A stretch of DNA of 64,000 nt from Streptomyces luteogriseus (GCF_014205055.1 NZ_JACHMS010000001.1:5580001-5644000), one strand, 5' to 3'. Shown: positions 35,369 to 44,589, counted from the stretch's first letter. Notes: generated by a model not told the origin, from the sequence alone. A program made the numbers and translations.

Positions 35369-36015
35369 AGCTGCCCGTGGGCGTCGGCGGCGACGGCCGG
35401 ACCCGGAACGGCGGCAGGGCGTCCGGTGCGGTCGGCGGCCCGTCGCGGCCGGACCAGCAGAGCCAGACCGCCCAGCAGGCCGCCCGCGCTCGCCCCGACC
35501 AGCCCCGTCACCGTCGCCGAGGCGGAGGACGGCTCGGTGGGCCGCACCGCCCGGGCGAACTGCTGGAGTTCGACGTGGGTGGACGGCTCGGTGTCGCCCG
35601 CGTGCCGGGTCAGCGCGCGGGCCACCGCGTTGGCCATGTCGGCGGCGACGTCCGGGCGGGAGGAGGTGGCCGTGACCGACACCATCGGCGCGTCCGGCGA
35701 GGTCGCCGTCCGCACGTTGTCCTGCAGCGTCTTCACGGGCACACCCGCCCACACCTGGGCGTCGCCGAGCACCGCGAGCTGGGGTGCGACCCGGCCGTAC
35801 GCCTGGGCGAAACCGAGGGCGGTGGCGGTGTCGGACTTCTCCGTCGGCACGGCGACGACATAGCTGGTCGCCGTGTACGCCGGCGTCCTGACCAGGCCGT
35901 AGGTGCCGCCGAGCAGACCGCCTGCCACGGCCCCGGCCGCGAGCAGGGACCAGGGAGGCAGGGCCCGGGAGAGGGCGGTGACCTGGCGGTGCTGCCGTGC
36001 GGGGATGTCGGTCAT
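35365..36015 (-). CDS. Wzz/YveK-type polysaccharide chain-length protein
   Basis: A 216-aa membrane protein with two helices (LLAAGAVAGGLLGGTYGL near residue 25, VTGLVGASAGGLLGGLALLV near 168) enclosing an external domain that starts YTATSYVVAVPTEKS, the layout of polysaccharide co-polymerases. It lacks the fused tyrosine kinase found in Gram-positive BY-kinases. It should set the length of the polymer made by the Wzy-like protein. The start ATG overlaps the stop of the upstream glycosyltransferase as ATGA. Confidence 0.82.
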   Translation of the reverse strand: MTDIPARQHRQVTALSRALPPWSLLAAGAVAGGLLGGTYGLVRTPAYTATSYVVAVPTEKSDTATALGFAQAYGRVAPQLAVLGDAQVWAGVPVKTLQDNVRTATSPDAPMVSVTATSSRPDVAADMANAVARALTRHAGDTEPSTHVELQQFARAVRPTEPSSASATVTGLVGASAGGLLGGLALLVRPRRAADRTGRPAAVPGPAVAADAHGQL

Positions 36016-37160
36016 GAGGTGCGGGCTTCCTGGAGGGGGAACGGGGGACGGGAGGCCGCGGCGGCGTACACGTCCATGAGCCGGGCGGCGCTGCGGGTGA
36101 TGCAGTAGTGGCGGGCGGCCTCGGGCGCCGTGCGCGGTGCGGGGCCCTGGCGGCGTACGTCCGTCAGGGCACGGGCGTAGGCGTCGGGGCCGCCGGTGAC
36201 GCGCCGGGCGGCGGGCGCGGCGGACGGGGGCAGGTCCTCCAGCGCCGGGCAGGAGGCGTAGAGCACCGGCAGGCCGGACGCCAGGGCCTCCACGATCGCC
36301 AGGCCGAAGGCCTCCTCGGGGGACGGTGATGCGAGGACGTCCATCGCGCAGGTCAGCGACGGCAGGTCGGGGCCGGGCGTGCCGTCCGGGACGCAGGGGC
36401 GTTCACCGGTGAACAGCACACGGTCGGCGACCCCGGCCGCACGGGCGGTGCGGCGCAGCACGTCCTCCTCCGGGCCGCCGCCGACCAGCAGCAGCCGGTG
36501 GTCGTCGGGGAGTTGCGCGAGCGCCCGGATGAGCGCGCCGAAGCGCTTGCCGGGGGCGAGCCGGCCGACGGCGCCGATGACGTAGGCGTCGTCCGGCAGG
36601 CCGAGCCGGCGGCGGGTGTCGTGGCGGCGGGCCGCGTCGAAGCGGAAACGGGTCACGTCGATGCCGTTGGGCACGACCTCGATCCGCGGGCCGGGCACGC
36701 CCCAGCGCTTCAGGCGCTCGGCGACCGTGGGGGAGACCGCGACCGTCGTACGGCCCAGCCGCTCGCCCGCCAGGTACAGGGCACGCACCCCGGCGTTCAG
36801 CGGGCGGCCCTCCATCTGCGAGTCGCCGAGGGAGTGCTCGGTGGCCACGACCGCCCGCACGCCCGCGAGGCGCGCGGCGATCCGGCCGTAGAGGCAGGCC
36901 CGGTAGAGATGGGTGTGCACGAGCTGGTAGCCGCCCGAGCGGATGATCCGCACCAGGCGGGGCAGCGCGGCCAGGTCCCGGTTGCCCGCCATGCCGAGGT
37001 CGAGGACCCGCACCCCGTCGGCGGCCAGCCCGTCGGCCACGCTGCCCGGGTTGGTCAGCGTCACCACGTCGCAGTCGAGGGGCAGATGCCGCAGCAGCAG
37101 CCGCAGCTGCTGCTCGGCCCCGCCCACGCCCAGGCCGGTGATGATGTGCAGGGCCTTCAC
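36012..37160 (-). CDS. Family 4 glycosyltransferase
   Basis: A 382-aa GT-B enzyme that adds a sugar to the lipid-linked exopolysaccharide repeat unit on the cytoplasmic side. It opens with the Gly-rich VKALHIITGLGVGGAEQQL. The C-terminal domain has VVPNGIDVTRF, GRLAPGKRFGALIRAL and the retaining-enzyme EX7E motif in SPEEAFGLAIVEALASG. Sugar specificity is unknown. The GTG start overlaps the stop of the deacetylase gene (GTGA). Confidence 0.9.
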   Translation of the reverse strand: MKALHIITGLGVGGAEQQLRLLLRHLPLDCDVVTLTNPGSVADGLAADGVRVLDLGMAGNRDLAALPRLVRIIRSGGYQLVHTHLYRACLYGRIAARLAGVRAVVATEHSLGDSQMEGRPLNAGVRALYLAGERLGRTTVAVSPTVAERLKRWGVPGPRIEVVPNGIDVTRFRFDAARRHDTRRRLGLPDDAYVIGAVGRLAPGKRFGALIRALAQLPDDHRLLLVGGGPEEDVLRRTARAAGVADRVLFTGERPCVPDGTPGPDLPSLTCAMDVLASPSPEEAFGLAIVEALASGLPVLYASCPALEDLPPSAAPAARRVTGGPDAYARALTDVRRQGPAPRTAPEAARHYCITRSAARLMDVYAAAASRPPFPLQEARTS

Positions 37161-37918
37161 CGCGGCTCCTGGACGGGTCGGCGGCGCAGCCGGTGCAGCC
37201 GGTACTTCAGGAACAGCCGTGCTGCGGTGTCGTTCTGGCCGATGTGCACCCGGGGCAGGGCGTGCGGGCCGCCGAGCGGGCCCGGGTCGATGGCGCATGC
37301 GTACGCGTAACCGGCCTCCCGGACGGCGTCGACGGCCCGCTGGTCGAGCGTGCCGTACGGGTAGCAGAAGCCCGCGGGCGCGGCACCCGTCAGCTCCGCG
37401 AGCACGGTCCTGCTGCCCTCGGTCTCCGACTTCAGGGTGACGTCGTCCGCCTTGGTCAGGTCGACGTGCGTGAGGCCGTGCGAGCCGATCTCGATACCCT
37501 CGGCCGCGGCCTGCCGGACCCCGTCGGCGGTCAGCAGCCGCTTGCGCGGGCCCAGCGGGTCCCAGGCGTTGTCGCCGCCGAGCCGGCCCGGCAGCACGAA
37601 CAGGGTCGCGCCGCAGTCGTGCCGCCGCAGGACGGGCAGGGCCTCGGACACGAAGTCGGCGTAGCCGTCGTCGAAGGTCAGGCCGACCAGGTCCCGGCCC
37701 TCACCCCGGGCCCGGGCGGCCAGCAGCTCGGCCATGGACACGCCGCGCAGCCCGCGCCGCCGGAACCAGCCGAGCTGCCGGTCCAGCCGCTCGGGCGTGA
37801 CCGTGATGCGGTAGGGGTCGTCCGTGGGGTCGCCGACGGAGTGGTACATCGTCACGAACAGGGCCGGACCGGGTCTGGTGCGGGTGCCGGTGTGCGGGGA
37901 GTCAACGGGAGCGGCCAT
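37157..37918 (-). CDS. Polysaccharide deacetylase (NodB domain)
   Basis: A 253-aa carbohydrate esterase family 4 enzyme. The metal and catalytic motifs are present: TFDDGYADF (catalytic base Asp and metal Asp), SHGLTHVDL (His-X3-His metal ligands) and CYPYGTLDQ. It has no signal peptide, so it may act on the intracellular, lipid-linked N-acetyl sugar rather than on the finished polymer, or be exported in another way. It overlaps the flippase gene by 17 nt. Confidence 0.9.
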   Translation of the reverse strand: MAAPVDSPHTGTRTRPGPALFVTMYHSVGDPTDDPYRITVTPERLDRQLGWFRRRGLRGVSMAELLAARARGEGRDLVGLTFDDGYADFVSEALPVLRRHDCGATLFVLPGRLGGDNAWDPLGPRKRLLTADGVRQAAAEGIEIGSHGLTHVDLTKADDVTLKSETEGSRTVLAELTGAAPAGFCYPYGTLDQRAVDAVREAGYAYACAIDPGPLGGPHALPRVHIGQNDTAARLFLKYRLHRLRRRPVQEPR

Positions 37919-40013
37919 GAGGGAGCCTTCGTGAGACGGAACGGAGGGATGCCAGCGCGGTGACGCAGCCCTGGTCGCCCAGGGCCCGGCCGAGCAGGAG
38001 GAAGACGGCGGCGATGGTGAGCCCGCCGGCGAGCAGGGAGGGGACGGGCGTGCCGGCCCGGCCCGCGGCCCAGGCGCCCGCGGGCGTGGCGACGGCCGCC
38101 GCGGCCAGCGGCCTGGTCAGCTCGGTCAGCACGCGCCTGGTGCGGATCGGGATGCTGCGCGGGCCCATGCCGGCGAGCAGCAGGGCGGCCGTGACGGTGA
38201 TGCCGGCCGCGTTGGCGGCGGCGATGCCCATGACGCCCCAGGGGCCGACCGCCGACGCGCCGATCCCGGCGGTGACGGCGAGCCCCACGGCCATCGCGCC
38301 GAGCGGGTACCAGGTGACGCGCCCTGCCGAGAAGTACGAGCGGATCAGCGCGCCGACCAGGGTGTGCGCGAGCAGCCCGAAGGCGTACACGCGCATCACC
38401 CGGACCGTCGACGCCGTGTCCTCGGCGGTGAACGCGCCGCGCTGGAAGAGCAGTTCGACGATCTGCGGGGCGCAGGCCACGACGACGCACGCACCGGCCA
38501 GCACCATGCACGCGGCCAGGGCCAGGTCCCGCTCCACCCGGTCGCGGGCCCGCTCGGTGTCCCCGTCGGCCAGGGCGCGCGCGACCACCGGGAAGGTGAC
38601 CGTGCACAGCATCAGCGACAGGGTCATGGGGATCTGGGCGATCTTCTGCGCGTAGTTCAGGTGCGAGATGGCACCGGAGGGCAGGGTGGAGCCGAGGAAC
38701 CGCTCGATCAGCACCTGGGACTGCCGGCACAGCGCGAACAGCAGCACGGCGGCGAGCAGAGCGACCCCGACGGGGCGGCCGCCGCTCTCCTCGCCGGTGG
38801 ATGCGGCCACCGGCCGGACCCGCAGCAGACGCCCCAGCACGGGCAGTTGCGCCATGACCATCAGACAGCCGCCGATCGCCACCCCGGCCGCCGCCGCACG
38901 CACACCCCACCGCGCGCCGAGGGTGAGGACGACGGTGATGATGCCGGCGTTGTACGCGACGTAGATGGCCGCCGGGGCGAGGAACCGGCGGTGTGCGCGC
39001 AGGGCCGCGCTGCAGTACCCGGCGAGGCCGAAGGTCAGCACGCAGGTGGCGGTGAGCCGGGTGCAGTCCACGGCGAGCGCGGGGTCGGGCAGGCCCGGGG
39101 CCAGGACACGCACGACCTGGGGGGCGAACGCGGCCAGCAGCGCGGCGGCACCGGCGAAGGCCAGCGCCAGCCGGGGCAGCGTACTGGCGACCAGCGCCCG
39201 GACCGGGTCACCGGGAGCCCCCTGCGCGCGCCGGGCCAGGGCCAGGGCGAACGCCGGGATCAGCGCGATGGCGAGTCCGTCCTCGATGAGCAGCGTGGCG
39301 GCGAACTCCGGCACGGTCCACGCCACGAGGAACGCGTCCGTCGCACTCCCGGCCCCGAACATCCGCGCCAGCGCCTGATCCCGCACGAGCCCGAGCAGGG
39401 CCCCGGCGAAGGAGAGAACAGCGGTGAGGAGGGTGGCCCGGGCGAGGAACCCGCGGGTGACGGGGGCGTCCGCGGGGGAGGGGTGGGGGGTGCTGCCGGC
39501 GGTGGGGTGGGGGAGGCCGGAAGCCGCGGCAGGCCCGGCGACCGTAGCCCCGGCGTCGGCCGTGGCCCGTGGAACGGCCGGGGGCCCGTGGGCGGCGGCG
39601 GCCCGGGGGACGGCCGTCTCCTGCGCGGCCCGGGTTCGATCTACGGGCGGAGGCTCGCTCGGGGGCATGACCCGGGGGGCTGAGGGAGGTTCGCTCCGGG
39701 TGGTGGCCTGGGGGACTGCGGGAGGTTCGCTCGGGACCGCGGCCCGAGGGGCTGTGGGAGTTTCGGTCGGGGGTGTGGCCCGGGCGGCCGCTGGAGGTTC
39801 GCTCGGGGGTGTGGCCCGGGGGGCTGTGGGAGGTTCGTGCGGCGTGGTCGCCCGGGAGACTGTGGGAGGTTCGTGCGGGGTCGCGGCCCGGGGGACTGTG
39901 GGAGTTTCGCTCGGGGGCGCGGCCCGGGGGACCGCGGGAGGTTCGTTCGGGTTCGTCGCCCGGGGCACCGTCGTCCCACCGCCCGTGTTCGTGTGTTCCG
40001 GCGTCACCGTCAT
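37902..40013 (-). CDS. MurJ/MviN-type lipid flippase with a long repetitive N-terminal extension
   Basis: A 703-aa protein. Residues about 200-690 are a 14-helix MOP-superfamily flippase (LLTAVLSFAGALLGLVRDQA, then LARMFGAGSATDAFLVAWTV, later LNYAQKIAQIPMTLSLMLCT) of the MurJ type, here expected to flip the exopolysaccharide repeat unit. The first roughly 170 residues are about ten copies of a 12-residue unit like VPRATTPHEPPT, Pro/Ala/Arg-rich and cytoplasmic. MurJ proteins are usually 500-550 aa. The ATG start overlaps the stop of the Wzy-like gene (ATGA), which rules out a later start. Confidence 0.85.
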   Translation of the reverse strand: MTVTPEHTNTGGGTTVPRATNPNEPPAVPRAAPPSETPTVPRAATPHEPPTVSRATTPHEPPTAPRATPPSEPPAAARATPPTETPTAPRAAVPSEPPAVPQATTRSEPPSAPRVMPPSEPPPVDRTRAAQETAVPRAAAAHGPPAVPRATADAGATVAGPAAASGLPHPTAGSTPHPSPADAPVTRGFLARATLLTAVLSFAGALLGLVRDQALARMFGAGSATDAFLVAWTVPEFAATLLIEDGLAIALIPAFALALARRAQGAPGDPVRALVASTLPRLALAFAGAAALLAAFAPQVVRVLAPGLPDPALAVDCTRLTATCVLTFGLAGYCSAALRAHRRFLAPAAIYVAYNAGIITVVLTLGARWGVRAAAAGVAIGGCLMVMAQLPVLGRLLRVRPVAASTGEESGGRPVGVALLAAVLLFALCRQSQVLIERFLGSTLPSGAISHLNYAQKIAQIPMTLSLMLCTVTFPVVARALADGDTERARDRVERDLALAACMVLAGACVVVACAPQIVELLFQRGAFTAEDTASTVRVMRVYAFGLLAHTLVGALIRSYFSAGRVTWYPLGAMAVGLAVTAGIGASAVGPWGVMGIAAANAAGITVTAALLLAGMGPRSIPIRTRRVLTELTRPLAAAAVATPAGAWAAGRAGTPVPSLLAGGLTIAAVFLLLGRALGDQGCVTALASLRSVSRRLPHGRSR
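39655..39990 (-). repeat. 36-bp tandem repeats encoding the flippase N-terminal extension
   Basis: About nine to ten imperfect in-frame units. On the plus strand they read like GGAGGTTCGCTCGGGGGTGT followed by GGCCCGGGG and a variable part. They show divergence mostly at synonymous or conservative positions and are coding, not CRISPR. Confidence 0.75.
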
Positions 40014-41353
40014 CGGGTCCGTGCCTCCTTGGGCATGTCCCGGGCGGTCGGGCCGGGCCGGTCGTGGCCGGTCGTCGCCGGACCGGCCGTGGCAGCCAGA
40101 CCCCACCACGCCGTCAGCCCGAAGCACAGCGCCGTCAGGACGGTGGCCGGGCCGCCGATGTCGGCGTAGGCGAAGTCCGTCAGCTGCCAGACCAGCAGGC
40201 CGCAGGCGACCAGGCCGCAGTCGAGGCCCGGTGCGCCTGCCCGCCGGGTCCGCCACAGGGCGCGCACCGCGCACAGCAGGAGGGCCAGCCAGCTGCCCGC
40301 CAGCGCGAGCAGTCCGAACAGCCCCTGCTCGGCCAGGATCAGCAGGTACATGTTGTGCGGGGAGAGCAGCGGCTGCTTGCGGAAGGCCGCGCCCGCGCCC
40401 TCCGTGTCACTGCCGGCCGAGAGGGCCAACGAGGCGTGCGAGTCGCGGTGTTCGGGGAAGCCCTTCAGGCCCACGCCGGTCAGCGGGTGCCCGCCCCACA
40501 TCCCGGTCGCCGCCGCCCACATGGTGTACCGGTCGGTCACCGATTGATCGGGCGCGTCGGCGACCTGCGTGATGCTGCTGATCCGCTCCTGCAGCATCGC
40601 CGTACCGACGCCGAAACCGCCCACGAGGATCACGCTCGCCGCGGCCACCACGGCCCCGGTCGCGAACGCCCGCCGCAACCCGCCCAGCAGGAGCTGCACC
40701 GCGCACGTCACCGCCGTGGCGATCCACGCCCCGCGGCTGAAGGACAGTGCGAGCGGCGGCAGCAGCACCAGCGCGCAGGCGAGGGCGACGACCCGCTGCC
40801 GCACCGGCGCACTGCCCAGCGCCAGCCCCACCGCGCACACCAGCCCCAGGGAGACGACCGTGGCCATCCCCATCACGTCCTGCGCCCCGAACGTGCCGAC
40901 GGCCCGCACCGGCCGCCCCTGGTACGAGGCGCCCGTCCCGGTCACGTACTGGTGCACGCCGACCGCCCCCTGCCACCCCGCGAGCCCGACGAACGACCAG
41001 GCCAGCAGCCGGAAGTCGCCCCGGTCCCGGACCAGCAGCAGCACGGCGGCCGGGACCAGCACGAAGATCTGGAGGTAGCGGCCGAGGCCGGTGAGCCCCT
41101 CGCCCGGCGACACCGCCCCCATGGCGGCGAAGGCGACGCCCAGCACCGGAAGTCCCAGCACCACGGCGGCCGTACGGGACAGCGGCTGCCGCCGTTCCCG
41201 GACGAGACGCACCGCGCAGAACAGCACGACCAGCGCGGACACCGCGTCGGCCGGTCCGGCGCCGCCCTCACCGCCCGGCCCCAGCGGCAGGGCGAGCAGG
41301 ACCACGACGGCCAGCAGGGCGAGAACGGGCGCCTGGGCCCCGATCCGGGTCAT
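40010..41353 (-). CDS. Wzy/O-antigen ligase-like polysaccharide polymerase
   Basis: A 447-aa integral membrane protein with about twelve helices and the Wzy_C signature region: LSFSRGAWIATAV near residue 205, then a large outer loop with GHPLTGVGLKGFPEHRDSH and LSPHNMYLLILAEQGLFG. This is the layout of polymerases/ligases acting on undecaprenyl-linked oligosaccharides outside the membrane. It lies seven bases after the sugar-phosphate transferase gene. Confidence 0.88.
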   Translation of the reverse strand: MTRIGAQAPVLALLAVVVLLALPLGPGGEGGAGPADAVSALVVLFCAVRLVRERRQPLSRTAAVVLGLPVLGVAFAAMGAVSPGEGLTGLGRYLQIFVLVPAAVLLLVRDRGDFRLLAWSFVGLAGWQGAVGVHQYVTGTGASYQGRPVRAVGTFGAQDVMGMATVVSLGLVCAVGLALGSAPVRQRVVALACALVLLPPLALSFSRGAWIATAVTCAVQLLLGGLRRAFATGAVVAAASVILVGGFGVGTAMLQERISSITQVADAPDQSVTDRYTMWAAATGMWGGHPLTGVGLKGFPEHRDSHASLALSAGSDTEGAGAAFRKQPLLSPHNMYLLILAEQGLFGLLALAGSWLALLLCAVRALWRTRRAGAPGLDCGLVACGLLVWQLTDFAYADIGGPATVLTALCFGLTAWWGLAATAGPATTGHDRPGPTARDMPKEARTR

Positions 41354-41359
41354 CCGCGC

Positions 41360-42784
41360 TCAGCTCCCCGTCGGACGCACGAGCGCGGCCGCCGTACGCA
41401 GGACGATGCAGACGTCCTGCCACAGCGACCAGTCGTCGATGTAGGCGTTGTCGAACCGGGCCCGGTCCTCGATCGAGGTGTCCCCGCGCAGCCCGTGCAC
41501 CTGGGCGAGTCCGGTGATGCCGGTGCGTACCCGGTGCCGGGCGGCGTAGCCCGGGTGGGTCTGGCCGAACTTCGCCACGAAGTAAGGGCGTTCGGGACGT
41601 GGCCCGACCAGGCTCATGTCGCCGCGCAGGACGTTCCAGAGCTGGAGCAGCTCGTCCAGCGAGGTGCGGCGCAGGAAGCGGCAGAACCACGGCATCTGGC
41701 GTTCGTTCGCCACACTCCAGCGGGTCGCCGACTCGTGCGCGTCGACCGGGCGGTGGGTGCGGAACTTCAGCAGTGTGAAGGGCCGCCCGTCCTTGCCGAT
41801 CCGCTCCTGCCGGAAGACGACCCCCGGCCCGTCGCTCATCCGCAGCACCGCCGCACACAGCAGCAGCCACGGGCTGACCAGCAGGAGCAGCGTCCCCGAC
41901 ACCACCACGTCCAGCACCCGCTTGCCGGTCCTGCCGCGCCGCCCCGTCCCGAGGTCCAGCCGCCGGCAGGAGAACCCGGCGAGCCGGTCGCCCGTCCGGA
42001 ACGACGGCACGTCCGGATCGACCTCCCACACCGTGCAGCCCGACTCGGCCAGCGCCCGCAGCAGCGGCCCCCGCCCGGCCCGCACGGAGGGGTGCACGGC
42101 CAGCACCTCACGCACCCCGTTCTGGATGAGGGCCCGCTGCACCTCCTCGCCCGTGGTCAGCACGGGCAGCCCTCCGCTGCCGTCCGGCTCGTCGGTGACC
42201 ACGCCCACCGGCCGTACTCCGTCCCGCGGATGGCGCAGCACGGCCGCGGCCACCCGCTGCGCGGTCGCGGCGGGCCCGACGACGAGCGCGGCCTGCGGCC
42301 GGTGCAGCAGCTCGGCGCGCCGGCACGCGTGCACCGCGCCGCGCCCGGCACCGCTCGCCGCCGTCTGGAGCGCGAAACCGGCGAGCAGCGTCGAGGCGGA
42401 GAGCACGTGCTGCGGGGTGTACGCCGCCACGAACGCCGCGAGTGCCAGCCAGGCCACCGCGATCCGGCCGCTCACCGCGGGCAGTTCGTCCAGCACGGCC
42501 GGCACCCGCCCGGGCCGGGGCGGGCGCAGCAGCAGCGAGGCGACCACCAGTACCGCCAGCAGCAGCGGGTGGCGCTGGGTGCCGGAGAGCGCCAGCCCGC
42601 CCAGCACCGCGGCGGTGCCGTCGGCGGCGAGCAGCGGCAGCGGCGACGAGGGCCGGGCAGGCGGGCGCCGGTCGGGGAAGCGGAAGCCCGACGCGGCGCC
42701 GCGCGACGGCAGGACCGACACGGGCGGATGTCCGGGATCCCGCGACGGCCCGGTGGAAGTGGGAACGGTGCTTTCCGCGGTCAC
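41360..42784 (-). CDS. Undecaprenyl-phosphate sugar phosphotransferase (exopolysaccharide initiation)
   Basis: A 474-aa PssY/WcaJ-type enzyme that starts the repeat unit by moving a sugar-1-phosphate onto undecaprenyl phosphate. The N-terminal part has several helices and a Rossmann-like segment (AALVVGPAATAQRVAAAVLR). The C-terminal catalytic domain starts at GKRVLDVVVSGTLLLLVSPW and includes FRQERIGKDGRPFTLLKFRT, RTSLDELLQLWNVLRGDMSL and VGPRPERP. The GTG start overlaps the upstream glycosyltransferase stop (GTGA). Confidence 0.92.
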   Translation of the reverse strand: MTAESTVPTSTGPSRDPGHPPVSVLPSRGAASGFRFPDRRPPARPSSPLPLLAADGTAAVLGGLALSGTQRHPLLLAVLVVASLLLRPPRPGRVPAVLDELPAVSGRIAVAWLALAAFVAAYTPQHVLSASTLLAGFALQTAASGAGRGAVHACRRAELLHRPQAALVVGPAATAQRVAAAVLRHPRDGVRPVGVVTDEPDGSGGLPVLTTGEEVQRALIQNGVREVLAVHPSVRAGRGPLLRALAESGCTVWEVDPDVPSFRTGDRLAGFSCRRLDLGTGRRGRTGKRVLDVVVSGTLLLLVSPWLLLCAAVLRMSDGPGVVFRQERIGKDGRPFTLLKFRTHRPVDAHESATRWSVANERQMPWFCRFLRRTSLDELLQLWNVLRGDMSLVGPRPERPYFVAKFGQTHPGYAARHRVRTGITGLAQVHGLRGDTSIEDRARFDNAYIDDWSLWQDVCIVLRTAAALVRPTGS

Positions 42785-43944
42785 GAGGCGACAGACTCCC
42801 TGCGCTCGGTGGACACGGCGTGCGCGTCCAGGAGTTCGCGGTACACGTCCGCGACCGCCTGAGCCGTGCGGTGCACGTCGTGCGTGGACAGGACGTGCCG
42901 ACGTCCCTGGTCGCCGAGAGTGGCGCGCAGCGGCGGGTCCAGCAGCAGCCCGGTGAGGGCCGCGGCCAGGGCCGCCGGGGCCCGGCCGGGGACCAGGCAG
43001 TGCGGCAGGTGGCCCGGCGGCAGGCTCTCCCGGGCCCCGCCGACGTCCGTCACCACCACCGGCCGCCCGCACGCCATGGCCTCCAGCGGGGCCAGCGCCA
43101 TGCCCTCCCAGCGCGACGGCAGGACGACCAGATCGGCCGCCTGGTACCAGGGCACGACGTCGGCGACGTCCCCCGCGAACAGCACGGAGCCGGGGGCCAG
43201 GGCCCGCAGCCGGCCGTGGTCCGGTCCGTCACCGACCAGCACCAGCCGTGCCCCGGGCACCCGCCGCAGCACGGACTCCCACGCCGTGAGCAGGACGTCC
43301 TGGCCTTTCTGCCGGCACAGCCGTCCGACGCACACCACGAGCGGCGCGCGCGGGTCACCGTCCGGCAGCAGCCGCGCCCGTACGGCGCCTGCGTCGGCCG
43401 GTCGGAAGCGCTCGACGTCGATGCCGTTGGGGACGACGCTCCACCGCCCCCGGATCCCGGCCTCCACCCCGCGCCGGCGCTCCGCCTCGCTCACGCACAC
43501 CACCCGTGCGGCCCACCGGGCCCCCCACCGCTCCCAGCCGCGGGCGAGGGCCGCGGTGACGCCGTCCACCGCCTCGAACGACCAGGCGTGCGGCTGGAAC
43601 ACGGTCGGGATCCGCCCCCGCACGGCGAGCCGTCCGGCCAGCCCGGCCTTCGCGCTGTGCGTGTGCACGAGACAGGGCCGTACGTCCTCGACGATCCGGG
43701 CGAGCCGTCGTGCCTCGTCCGCGAGCGACGGCCCCGGCGCACGCGTCGCCGCCCAGTGCCGTACGTCCGTGCCGAGCGCCGCGAGCCGGGCCGCGAGGGG
43801 GCTGTCGGGGCAGGCGACCGTGACGCGCAGGCCCGCGGCGAGCTGCGCCCCGGCCAGGTCCGTCACGACGCGGGCGACCCCGCCGTCCACGGGTTGCGTG
43901 ACGTGGAGGACTCGTGGCGGAGAGGCGGTCGGTGACAGGTGCAT
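42781..43944 (-). CDS. Family 4 glycosyltransferase, first gene of the exopolysaccharide operon
   Basis: A 387-aa GT-B glycosyltransferase. It begins with VLHVTQPVDGGVARVVTDLA and contains VHTHSAKAGLAGRLA, VVPNGIDVERF, GRLCRQKGQDVLLTAW and the EX7E-type PSRWEGMALAPLEAMACG. I take the ATG encoding MHLSPTASPP because GAGGAA is nine bases upstream. It is the promoter-proximal gene of eight minus-strand genes, nearly all overlapping at start and stop codons, so the products should be made in fixed proportion. The 405-nt gap to chpF holds its promoter region but I could not assign the hexamers. Confidence 0.9.
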   Translation of the reverse strand: MHLSPTASPPRVLHVTQPVDGGVARVVTDLAGAQLAAGLRVTVACPDSPLAARLAALGTDVRHWAATRAPGPSLADEARRLARIVEDVRPCLVHTHSAKAGLAGRLAVRGRIPTVFQPHAWSFEAVDGVTAALARGWERWGARWAARVVCVSEAERRRGVEAGIRGRWSVVPNGIDVERFRPADAGAVRARLLPDGDPRAPLVVCVGRLCRQKGQDVLLTAWESVLRRVPGARLVLVGDGPDHGRLRALAPGSVLFAGDVADVVPWYQAADLVVLPSRWEGMALAPLEAMACGRPVVVTDVGGARESLPPGHLPHCLVPGRAPAALAAALTGLLLDPPLRATLGDQGRRHVLSTHDVHRTAQAVADVYRELLDAHAVSTERRESVAS

Positions 43945-44265
43945 GCGCGGTATTCCTCGCTCACGGATGGCGCTCGGGACGGCGGGAACGCGCCTGAACT
44001 GCCGGGTGCCGACAGCGCCGGAGAGCACGTCCGGCGCACGCCGCGTCCCGCTGGGAAACGAGCCGGACGGCCACCTGGTCACCACCGCACCGGAGGGCTT
44101 CGCGGACCGTGGTGTCCCCTCTCGTCCCTGAGTGCGATTTGCTTGCCGTAGGGGTGTGTTGAGAGGTTTGCGACTCTAGACGCTGTCCGTACTTTTCCTT
44201 CAAAACCGGGCGTGTGTGTCGGAACGGTGAAGACGACCTCTCCGATGAGATCACTCCTTTGGCGG

Positions 44266-44293
44266 CACAACTCGCGTGCACGCCAGGCGTTGA
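44266..44293 (+). promoter_or_regulatory. Sigma-BldN-like promoter of chpF
   Basis: CACAAC (44266-44271), 16 nt, CGTTGA (44288-44293). The -10 is a full match and the -35 matches four of six to the remembered sigma-BldN consensus. It is 57 nt before the start codon. Confidence 0.65.
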
Positions 44294-44300
44294 CAAAGCG

Positions 44301-44316
44301 CCGGGCATCCGCCCGG
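44301..44316 (+). other. Hairpin at the expected 5' end of chpF mRNA
   Basis: CCGGGC-ATCC-GCCCGG, beginning seven bases after the -10 hexamer, so the transcript would start with this stem. A similar arrangement is seen at chpG. Confidence 0.5.
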
Positions 44317-44349
44317 ATGTTTGTGTCAACCCCCAAGGAGCACCTCTCC

Positions 44350-44589
44350 ATGTCGCGTATCGCGAAGGGCCTGGTCCTGACCTCCGCTGCCGCTGCCGCT
44401 GTCGCGGGCAGCACCGGCATCGCCGCCGCCGACAGCGGCGCGCAGGCCGCCGCCGCCCACTCCCCGGGCGTGCTGTCCGGCAACGTCGTCCAGGTTCCGC
44501 TGCACATCCCGGTCAACGTCTGCGGCAACACGGTCGACGTCATCGGCCTGCTGAACCCGGCGTTCGGCAACGAGTGCGAGAACGACTGA
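44350..44589 (+). CDS. chpF: Short chaplin (ChpF by position)
   Basis: A 79-aa secreted chaplin. The signal peptide (MSRIAKGLVLTSAAAAAVAG, cut near AAA) precedes one chaplin domain (DSGAQAAAAHSPGVLSGNVV, QVPLHIPVNVCGN, VIGLLNPAFGNECEND) with the usual two cysteines. It forms the hydrophobic amyloid sheath with the other chaplins. AAGGAG lies ten bases before the ATG; longer in-frame starts run through the promoter. It differs from ChpD mainly in the first half of the domain. A strong terminator follows. Confidence 0.93.
   Translation: MSRIAKGLVLTSAAAAAVAGSTGIAAADSGAQAAAAHSPGVLSGNVVQVPLHIPVNVCGNTVDVIGLLNPAFGNECEND

Noticed and set aside
39655-39990. Regular 36-bp repeats that could suggest a CRISPR array
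   Set aside because: There are no unique spacers, the units are contiguous and in frame, and they encode the N-terminal arm of the flippase.
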